Shown: positions 60,701-64,000 of the stretch, in pieces
Numbering within the stretch: position 1 is the first letter of the stretch
Layout of the letters: each line of letters starts with the position of its first letter
Made by a program: the position numbers and the translations under genes
Assembly (NCBI RefSeq): GCF_901709675.1
Contig: NC_051092.1
Coordinates: 9,936,491-10,000,490, forward strand
Origin: Syngnathus acus
Lineage: Eukaryota; Chordata; Actinopteri; Syngnathiformes; Syngnathidae
DNA: 64,000 nucleotides
Direction: 5' to 3'
Notes under the pieces: generated by a model
Told to the model about the DNA's origin: nothing
What the model saw: the letters and a program-made list of their open reading frames with translations, nothing else
Databases searched by the model: none

Positions 60701-62851
60701 TCCCCAAGTCTGTTTATGTCCCTCATGCACTGGCGTTCAAGAGATCATATGCCTCAAAGGTAGTATCACATCCATTGCCATCAATAACACCCCCTGTATA
60801 CCTGATTGTGTGCGCATGTTCCAGTTTACTCTGTAAATGCTTTTGAGCATCTGGCCTAGAACTAACCGTCCTTTCTGGATGCATGTCAAGTGGGATCACA
60901 GCATCCACCCACTCACTCACGCACACTTAGACACCGCTGTCCAAACATGACTTCTCAGCAGCACTTTCAGGCCATAAAGACATCCACTGATGTCAAAGGC
61001 TTCCCCTTTCTGACATTAACCTGCCTATCTGTCACTGCAACCTGGTGTTTACTCCAGTGTGGATGCTGGACAAACATTTTCTGTCAACACTATTTGCTCC
61101 CTCCTGCCTCATTCAAGCTTTAACAACCTTCAAAGTCAGTTTGTTTCGGGGTCAACATCCCTATATTGTCTTCAAAATGTATTGCCTATTGTAAAGAGAA
61201 TTTCCTGGTTTGCAATAATGCTGTAAGAGCTCCAACAAGATGTATGATGTATGTACAGCAATGATTTTTTTATATATATATTTTTAAACGTAATTCTTGT
61301 CCTGTGTCCTTGTTCCATGTGCCCTGCGCGTATTAACTTCAAAAGGTACCTTAGTGCATACCTTAAATGACATAAGATTTAAAGGATATGAGAGATCATT
61401 CAATTTATTTTCCAAGCCAGCGCACACAAGTGCTAGTTTGCAATGTTCAACACCGTGTCGTGACTGGAATTAATTTTCCTGTTGTGAGTTCTTGAGAGCA
61501 CTTTGCAGGATGCGCATTTCTTTTGTTTTAACAAACGTCTAATGTAACGCTTTGTTGTGATTCCACTAGAAAACCTACACGGAAGAGGAGCTCAATGCCA
61601 AGTTGACACGTAGAGTCCAGAAAGCTGCTCGACGACAAGCTAAGCAGGAAGAACTCAAGAGGTTACACCGGGCCCAGGTTAATAGCCTTATTAAGTTTTA
61701 TTAAGTTTTATTAATTCGTAAGAATGAAATATTTCCTACTCTTTGCGCCATTAAATCCATTTTTATGGCAGAAGCATCTATATTAATATTCTTTTTATTG
61801 CTACACTATACTATATAGTGGATTCATGTGGAACTGTGTATTTGCTGGTTTATATGTAACTGTTTTCAGAATTCAGCAAAGGGTCAAACTGAATCCAAAT
61901 TGTTTATGGTGTGTATGTTAGTGAATTAAAAATGCTCTGTGTTATGCATAAGTCTCTCTTGGTGAAGAAATTCACTTTGGTGGTTTGTGCAACCCATCTG
62001 CAGTGCTCCTCCTAGGTCACCGAGTCAGCACTAAACTACACTGGCGAATTCTACTCTTGCAGCTCTTAGCAGTGTGCCAAAGGGCCCCTTGTTTTCTCCA
62101 GCTACCACATGACACTGATTAAAGTTTTATCAATGCAAAAGCATGGGGGAAACTCCCAAAGTAAAGGCTCTCGGTTCTCAAATTGTTGCGTTATGCATTT
62201 TCAAACAAATTTATACACTTATTTTACAACTTTGACGATATACATTTAACTAAACTAGGTTCCATTATTTATATGTATGACAGGTGCAGTATTTAAGATA
62301 AACTTATTTCTCATGCTTGTTTGCTTCTTGCGAGTGAAGTTTTGACAGCAATAAATTGGTAAGAGATGGTGAGGCCCTTTCCTGTATTTGCTAGTGGGTT
62401 CAACACAGTGACGAGTGTTAGCAGGTTCCCTTACATGCATCGCTATTTGAGAGAAAAGGTGGTGACTGCACAAGCTGGAATATAAACGTTGTATTTGACA
62501 TTTCATTATGGTTTTAAACTTTCCAAAAATAGTCTGCACTTGAAATGTGTAATTGTAGATTAATTATTTACTATTTTTATTAATCAGATAGATTGTGGTA
62601 ATCTATAACTATGCTTGGTAAATTGCAAATGAAATGACAGAGGGAATCTTCATGATTGCATATTTGTTTGAACTTTTCAAGGTTTAATTAATTGAATGTT
62701 GGCACACTTTGTGGGCATTTTATCAAAAAAATGTCTTTTTTTTTTAATAATAACTAGATTATCCAGAGGCAACTCGAGCAGGTGGAGGAGAAGCAGAGGC
62801 AGCTAGAGGAGAGAGGCGTGGCTGTGGAAAAGGCATTGCGAGGAGAAGCAG
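33428..62851 (+). CDS. mical3: MICAL3, flavoprotein monooxygenase, 41 coding exons in window (join)
   Basis: MICAL proteins use FAD and NADPH to oxidise actin methionines and so disassemble filaments; MICAL3 also acts with Rab8, Rab6 and ELKS in docking of exocytic carriers. Seen here (7048 nt in frame): FAD monooxygenase residues ~1-490 with GAGPCG, the GADGRRN motif and [17 protein letters not shown] domain ~520-635; basic NLS near RKRNPK and GKRRKTS; an extended exon-rich linker; LIM domain ~1050-1130; acidic and Pro-rich regions; and the first part of the C-terminal bMERB helix ([17 protein letters not shown]). The block order and wording match human MICAL3 rather than MICAL1 or MICAL2. 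Start ATG at 33428 has a strong context (A at -3, G at +4). The last ~130 residues (rest of the Rab-binding coiled coil) are beyond the window. Whether it is the mical3a or mical3b copy cannot be told. Confidence 0.95.
34148..34355 (+). CDS. mical3: MICAL3 exon 2: FAD-binding GxGxxG
   Basis: Acceptor gacactag, donor A|gtaagt. Encodes [20 protein letters not shown], the dinucleotide-binding fold, then [20 protein letters not shown]. Confidence 0.96.
34478..34594 (+). CDS. mical3: MICAL3 exon 3
   Basis: Phase 1 both sides; acceptor tttgtag, donor A|gtgggt. Encodes [20 protein letters not shown] followed by the EPPEDQE segment. Confidence 0.94.
34689..34790 (+). CDS. mical3: MICAL3 exon 4: DG motif, GC donor
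   Basis: Encodes [20 protein letters not shown] and [10 protein letters not shown]. The frame demands that the exon end at 34790, where the intron begins GCAAGT: a GC-AG intron with otherwise perfect consensus. Confidence 0.93.
35347..35502 (+). CDS. mical3: MICAL3 exon 5
   Basis: Acceptor catctag, donor G|gtgtga. Encodes [20 protein letters not shown] and [16 protein letters not shown]. Confidence 0.96.
35800..35900 (+). CDS. mical3: MICAL3 exon 6
   Basis: Acceptor attttag, donor CAT|gtgagt. Encodes [20 protein letters not shown]; the DDTHYF wording favours MICAL3 (MICAL2 has DCTHYF as I remember). Confidence 0.96.
36241..36452 (+). repeat. Fish LINE 3-prime tail with hexamer ending
   Basis: Inside the 35901-37713 intron. 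Words tgctgcactttgtact, cgaaatacctctacattg and tgcaacgaaatttcgttt followed by tgacaaaatgaca are the standard tail of a teleost non-LTR element; it ends in CTAAGT units. Confidence 0.6.
37714..37971 (+). CDS. mical3: MICAL3 exon 7: GD motif
   Basis: Acceptor ctcgtag, donor GAG|gtgagt; phase 0. Encodes [20 protein letters not shown] and [12 protein letters not shown], the second FAD-contacting motif. Confidence 0.96.
38046..38161 (+). CDS. mical3: MICAL3 exon 8
   Basis: Acceptor tctccag, donor AG|gtgggc. Encodes [20 protein letters not shown], completing the FAD site. Confidence 0.95.
38506..38632 (+). CDS. mical3: MICAL3 exon 9: end of monooxygenase
   Basis: Acceptor tactcag, donor CAG|gtgagt. 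Encodes [20 protein letters not shown] and the RYPN segment. Confidence 0.95.
39030..39123 (+). CDS. mical3: MICAL3 exon 10: linker
   Basis: Acceptor tttgcag; weak donor G|gtttgt placed by frame (PKLARN joining ESIARSS). Encodes [13 protein letters not shown]. Confidence 0.92.
39124..41613 (+). other. MICAL3 introns around CH exons
   Basis: 39124-40213 and 40362-41613. A decayed SINE-like stretch near 40690-40780 (gaggcagcatagcagttaac, then gggagtttgaatg) is the only thing recognised. Confidence 0.4.
40214..40361 (+). CDS. mical3: MICAL3 exon 11: CH domain, first part
   Basis: Acceptor cttttcag, donor AT|gtgagt. Encodes [20 protein letters not shown] and [19 protein letters not shown], a canonical CH signature. 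Confidence 0.96.
41614..41810 (+). CDS. mical3: MICAL3 exon 12: CH domain, second part
   Basis: Acceptor acccacag, donor G|gtgaga. Encodes [17 protein letters not shown] and [20 protein letters not shown]. Confidence 0.96.
41920..42038 (+). CDS. mical3: MICAL3 exon 13
   Basis: Acceptor gtttcag, donor AAG|gtcaga. Encodes [19 protein letters not shown] and the first basic cluster RKRNPK. Confidence 0.94.
42116..42178 (+). CDS. mical3: MICAL3 exon 14: NLS
   Basis: 63 nt, phase 0 both ends. Encodes [20 protein letters not shown], with RKRNPK upstream forming a bipartite nuclear localisation signal as in the family. Confidence 0.93.
42201..42250. repeat. (GGAT)n microsatellite in MICAL3 intron
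   Basis: About 12 uninterrupted GATG units, 22 bases after the exon 14 donor. Confidence 0.9.
42500..42676 (+). CDS. mical3: MICAL3 exon 15
   Basis: Acceptor atttcccag, donor CAG|gtatgt; phase 0. Encodes [20 protein letters not shown], which in human MICAL3 directly precedes the LIM region. Confidence 0.94.
43291..43386 (+). CDS. mical3: MICAL3 exon 16: Pro-rich candidate exon
   Basis: 32 codons, phase 0-0, acceptor accgcaaag, donor AAG|gtaaaa. Encodes [20 protein letters not shown]. The frame fits exactly between exons 15 and 17, but I do not recall this peptide and the acceptor is only fair. Confidence 0.45.
43619..43702 (+). CDS. mical3: MICAL3 exon 17
   Basis: 28 codons, phase 0-0; acceptor tggttcag, donor CAG|gtatga. 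Encodes [20 protein letters not shown] followed by LPNRGEQ, a helical, possibly coiled segment. Confidence 0.75.
44555..44813. mobile_element. hAT-type MITE, 259 bp
   Basis: Right end ggtattcgcccatcccta mirrors the left end tagtgatgctcaatacc imperfectly. Flanking 8-mers cactagac and atctagac match at 6 of 8, consistent with an aged hAT target duplication. Confidence 0.55.
44865..44975 (+). CDS. mical3: MICAL3 exon 18: Ser-rich
   Basis: 37 codons, phase 0-0; acceptor tccctcaag, donor GAG|gtgaca. Encodes a Ser-rich stretch with [20 protein letters not shown], which loosely resembles the KKPS...SS..SLSS exons at 45809 and 46595. Confidence 0.65.
45309..45371 (+). CDS. mical3: MICAL3 exon 19: acidic
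   Basis: 21 codons, phase 0-0; acceptor ccttcaag, donor GGG|gtaaaa. Encodes [20 protein letters not shown]. Confidence 0.7.
45513..45626 (+). CDS. mical3: MICAL3 exon 20: repeat type A, copy 1
   Basis: 114 nt, phase 0-0; acceptor ctgcgtag, donor AAG|gtgaac. Encodes [19 protein letters not shown] and ends KPPK. Same length and related sequence to exon 22. Confidence 0.78.
45809..45907 (+). CDS. mical3: MICAL3 exon 21: repeat type B, copy 1
   Basis: 33 codons, phase 0-0; acceptor agcccaag (an alternative AG is 6 nt upstream), donor AAG|gttagc. Encodes [20 protein letters not shown] and a Ser cluster. Paralogous to exon 23. Confidence 0.78.
46068..46181 (+). CDS. mical3: MICAL3 exon 22: repeat type A, copy 2
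   Basis: 114 nt, phase 0-0; acceptor tcctgcag, donor AAG|gtgaaa. Encodes [19 protein letters not shown] and ends TGPK. Confidence 0.78.
46595..46687 (+). CDS. mical3: MICAL3 exon 23: repeat type B, copy 2
   Basis: 31 codons, phase 0-0; acceptor gaacctaag, donor CAG|gtagcg. Encodes [20 protein letters not shown] and [11 protein letters not shown]. Confidence 0.78.
48110..48217 (+). CDS. mical3: MICAL3 exon 24: pre-LIM helix, distant type A repeat
   Basis: 36 codons, phase 0-0, preceded by a very long pyrimidine tract ending tttcatag; donor TTG|gtaagc. Encodes [21 protein letters not shown] remember a near-identical [11 protein letters not shown] exon in mammalian MICAL3 isoforms. It resembles the type A exons ([11 protein letters not shown]). 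Confidence 0.8.
48244..48311. repeat. 34-bp tandem duplication
   Basis: Two copies beginning attgatctgtctaatgtgta, differing at two positions, 27 bases after the exon 24 donor. Confidence 0.85.
48492..48678 (+). CDS. mical3: MICAL3 exon 25: LIM domain, first part
   Basis: Acceptor tttccacag, donor G|gtaagg. Encodes [20 protein letters not shown] and [17 protein letters not shown]: zinc ligands C-x2-C, H-x2-C and C-x2-C. Confidence 0.97.
49103..49203 (+). CDS. mical3: MICAL3 exon 26: LIM domain, end
   Basis: Acceptor ctacag, donor AAG|gtatat. Encodes [20 protein letters not shown], supplying the last zinc ligands of the LIM domain. Confidence 0.95.
49318..49411 (+). CDS. mical3: MICAL3 exon 27 (donor may be bypassed)
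   Basis: Acceptor tttgcag, donor G|gtaccc, phase 1 out. Encodes [20 protein letters not shown]. Spliced product joins [15 protein letters not shown] of exon 28. Reading on instead gives the alternative tail described separately. Confidence 0.85.
49412..49623 (+). CDS. mical3: Alternative MICAL3 C-terminal tail by read-through of exon 27
   Basis: The frame stays open 70 codons past the exon 27 donor to a TAG at 49621-49623. The end reads [20 protein letters not shown] then LNIL: a hydrophobic, Cys-rich stretch of membrane-spanning length at the extreme C-terminus. Poly(A) signal AATAAA at 50578-50583 is a possible end. This would make a short MICAL3 (monooxygenase-CH-LIM) without the Rab-binding coiled coil. 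Prediction only. Confidence 0.45.
49624..51427 (+). other. MICAL3 intron or short-isoform 3-prime UTR
   Basis: Long stretch after the alternative stop; AATAAA at 50578. No further exon seen. Confidence 0.4.
50578..50583 (+). terminator. Possible poly(A) signal for short MICAL3 isoform
   Basis: AATAAA about 950 nt after the alternative stop. Another AATAAA near 50998. Confidence 0.3.
51428..51623 (+). CDS. mical3: MICAL3 exon 28
   Basis: Acceptor aactcag, donor AG|gtaaca. Encodes [20 protein letters not shown], practically identical to human, and [10 protein letters not shown]. Confidence 0.96.
52284..52504 (+). CDS. mical3: MICAL3 exon 29: acidic region
   Basis: Acceptor is a long T run ending tttgcag; donor G|gtagag. 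Encodes [20 protein letters not shown] and [19 protein letters not shown], the latter matching the human [12 protein letters not shown] block. Confidence 0.95.
52732..52821 (+). CDS. mical3: MICAL3 exon 30
   Basis: Phase 1-1; acceptor ctggcag, donor AAAG|gtagca. Encodes [19 protein letters not shown] and [10 protein letters not shown]. Aromatic and acidic; possibly alternative. Confidence 0.75.
53341..53493 (+). CDS. mical3: MICAL3 exon 31
   Basis: Phase 1-1; acceptor ctcattcag, donor G|gtaaag. Encodes [20 protein letters not shown], comparable to the RLQQVMHAADPLEIQADV block of human MICAL3. Confidence 0.78.
53924..53986 (+). CDS. mical3: MICAL3 exon 32
   Basis: 63 nt, phase 1-1; acceptor gaatgtag, donor GGAG|gtagca. 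Encodes [20 protein letters not shown]. Confidence 0.75.
54480..55360. mobile_element. Non-autonomous hAT element, 881 bp
   Basis: Ends CAGGGATGGGCAAC and GTTGCTCATCCCTA are inverted repeats. Flanking 8-mers CTCTAACA and CTCTAACT match at 7 of 8. Internal sequence carries no transposase frame. Lies in the intron between exons 32 and 33. Confidence 0.75.
55752..55826 (+). CDS. mical3: MICAL3 exon 33: acidic
   Basis: Phase 1-1; acceptor cacaccag, donor CAAG|gtgagt. Encodes [20 protein letters not shown]. Confidence 0.82.
55919..56032 (+). CDS. mical3: MICAL3 exon 34
   Basis: Phase 1-1; acceptor aattctag, donor TTG|gtacat. Encodes [17 protein letters not shown], comparable to the human SDSPSDADRELRLP block. 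Confidence 0.85.
56125..56207 (+). CDS. mical3: MICAL3 exon 35
   Basis: Phase 1 in, 0 out; acceptor atattcag, donor CAG|gtcaga. Encodes [20 protein letters not shown]. Confidence 0.82.
56301..58305 (+). CDS. mical3: MICAL3 exon 36: giant Pro/Ser-rich exon
   Basis: 2005 nt, phase 0 in, 1 out (G|gtaaag). First part is a degenerate S-P repeat field (KSPVxxxPISN type). Conserved blocks follow: [102 protein letters not shown] and [20 protein letters not shown]. All are in the same order as human MICAL3. Likely disordered and heavily phosphorylated. Confidence 0.97.
58406..58500 (+). CDS. mical3: MICAL3 exon 37
   Basis: Acceptor catgacag, donor GAT|gtgagt. Encodes [20 protein letters not shown], matching human [19 protein letters not shown]. 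Confidence 0.95.
58770..58943 (+). CDS. mical3: MICAL3 exon 38: charged helix
   Basis: 58 codons, phase 0-0; acceptor atttctag, donor GAG|gtattt. Encodes [20 protein letters not shown] and then a Lys/Arg/Glu-only-like run, a likely single alpha-helix. Not in the human isoform I remember, so probably alternative. Confidence 0.7.
59363..59986. mobile_element. Non-autonomous hAT element, 624 bp
   Basis: Ends TAGGGCTGGGCAAT and ATTGCCCAGCCCTA are perfect 14-bp inverted repeats. Flanks acacatac and aggcatac match at 6 of 8. Lies in the intron between exons 38 and 39. Confidence 0.8.
60281..60416. repeat. Compound (GTAT)/(CA)/(AT) microsatellite
   Basis: Ends in 13 AT units (60391-60416). Confidence 0.9.
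60709..60759 (+). CDS. mical3: MICAL3 exon 39: small alternative exon
   Basis: 51 nt, phase 0-0; acceptor tccccaag, donor AAG|gtagta. Encodes [17 protein letters not shown]. Its aromatic sequence is unlike the charged exons around it. Confidence 0.75.
61570..61677 (+). CDS. mical3: MICAL3 exon 40: start of bMERB domain
   Basis: Acceptor ccactag; donor CAG|gttaat is weak. Encodes [20 protein letters not shown] and [16 protein letters not shown], identical or nearly so to human. Confidence 0.96.
62758..62851 (+). CDS. mical3: MICAL3 exon 41: bMERB helix, gene continues past window
   Basis: Acceptor taactag, donor G|gtacat, phase 1 out. Encodes [20 protein letters not shown] and [11 protein letters not shown]. 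The remaining Rab-binding coiled coil lies beyond 64000. Confidence 0.95.
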
Positions 62852-63452
62852 GTACATTCCCCTGCCCTTTCTTTCCTTATCTTTTATTAAACTGCAGAAA
62901 TCTTATTGCTTGAATACAAAATATATGTTTATGGAATTGCTTGACATTCAAACACTGCAGTATTATAGCTTGTTTTTATTGCAACTGCTTAAAGGCTCCC
63001 CTTCACAAGCGCGTCTTGTCATAATTTGATGCTTATTTGCATCAGACTATTTCTCAACCAATAAAGGCAATAATAAACACAATATTGATGAATAATGTAA
63101 TGTAAACTAGATTTGAAAAACGAGAGCTGTCCCTGTGAGATAATTCATATCGTGTTCAAACATTTCATTTTTCTGTGCAACAAAGGCAATTAAATGTTGC
63201 TTCTCCTAAGTAATAAACATTCTTGAAGGGGCCATTACAGATAGCAAGAACAACATCTTATCTATACTGTTGATTATGTAGGACAGTTTCATGAACATGA
63301 AAGGACCCCATATTTACAAGTTACAGGTTATGGGAGTATGTTACGAAGGTCCCCTATTATGGGCTTGTCATGTATATTCCAACCTAATTAAATGGGATGG
63401 CTAACCATTGCCGTAAAAGCTTATAAAAAATCTGATACATGCGTGTACAATA

Positions 63453-63905
63453 CTGTGCAAAAGTCTTGGGCCATGACAAGCATTTTCTTTTTCCATCATT
63501 TTCAAGGCAGTCAATTTGAAATTATAAACTGCAAAAACAAAACTGCTCCTACGAAACCTTATACCGTACGTGGACGGTGCATGGGAGAAGGATGAAAAGA
63601 AATTGGCATCAATCTGATCGTAGGTACACATACAGGAATATGTATACATGTTTACAAGTCCCCAGCATTGACGCAACTTGTCCACCTCCCAGAATCGTAA
63701 TAGCTCCTTCCGTCTGTTCATAGTCCTCCGTGAATTAGTAATGAATAATGAAACGAGCAAACGAAACGATACTCTGCTCAACATATTTTCAGCTTCATTA
63801 ACAGTTGACAGCTAGTGGAGGTATGTGCATGACATTCTTGACGTATATGGTAATTATGGGATTACTAAAAATGCAATGTAACGGTGGACTAAAGGTTTTG
63901 CACAG
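63453..63905. mobile_element. Tc1-like miniature element, ~453 bp
   Basis: Left CTGTGCAAAA followed by gtcttgggcc; right ggactaaagg followed by TTTTGCACAG. The 10-bp ends are exact inverse complements. The gtgcaaaagtctt word is typical of a common fish DNA-transposon end. The minus-strand frame inside it is not a transposase I recognise. Confidence 0.55.
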
Positions 63906-64000
63906 ACCAGAAGCTGTATTCATTTTTATCTTCAATTAACCAAGTGAATCTACATTCCGCCCAATCAATTATTTTCCTGTTGTAACATGTTTGCCACTCT

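Larger units (their letters stand above)
60760..64000 (+). other. MICAL3 3-prime introns in window
   Basis: 60760-61569, 61678-62757 and 62852-64000. Apart from exons 40-41 and the Tc1-like element nothing recognised. Confidence 0.5.

Noticed and set aside
63401-63784. 127-codon minus-strand frame
   Set aside because: Lies within the Tc1-like element; I see no transposase catalytic motif and the element is too short.
1-64000. tRNA, rRNA, CRISPR or operon-like features
   Set aside because: None seen; only decayed tRNA-derived SINE heads, without a complete tRNA fold.

Overview
The window is nuclear DNA from a ray-finned (teleost) fish. Coding sequence is broken into short exons with GT-AG borders, and the introns carry tetranucleotide and trinucleotide microsatellites, hAT-type and Tc1-like miniature transposons, and 3-prime tails of fish LINE/SINE families. 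Two large vertebrate genes lie head to tail on the plus strand. There are no bacterial, viral or CRISPR features.

Positions 1-16103 hold the 3-prime part of the KIAA1549 ortholog. I can follow 22 exons in one unbroken reading frame (about 1784 residues): a huge Ser/Thr/Pro-rich ectodomain exon, a membrane-proximal ectodomain, one transmembrane helix (exon at 6655), and a long cytoplasmic tail ending at the stop at 14686. The start of the gene is upstream of the window. Positions 16104-33295 hold no coding gene that I can support. They contain repeats and two or three stretches that look like promoters or first exons, the best being 24075-24326 (CRE-like site, CCAAT box, CACGTG, a perfect RFX X-box and a strong splice donor). 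Positions 33296-62851 hold MICAL3: a 5-prime UTR/start exon and 41 coding exons in frame (about 2349 residues), covering the FAD monooxygenase, CH, NLS, LIM, acidic and Pro-rich regions and the start of the C-terminal bMERB coiled coil. Its last exons lie beyond 64000.

The genes have different jobs. KIAA1549 is a membrane protein linked to photoreceptor cilia and known as the 5-prime partner in BRAF fusions. MICAL3 is an NADPH-dependent actin-oxidising enzyme working with Rab8/Rab6 carriers. Human KIAA1549 and MICAL3 are on different chromosomes (7q34 and 22q11), so their adjacency here is a fish arrangement.

The most interesting observations concern isoform-generating structure: (1) a tandemly duplicated pair of exons between the CH/NLS and LIM regions of MICAL3; (2) an open reading frame running past the donor of the exon at 49318 that would give a short MICAL3 with a hydrophobic, Cys-rich C-terminal tail; (3) two in-phase, strongly acidic exons plus a 15-nt microexon in KIAA1549. 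All exon calls rest on reading-frame continuity, splice-site sequence and remembered family similarity; no alignment was run.
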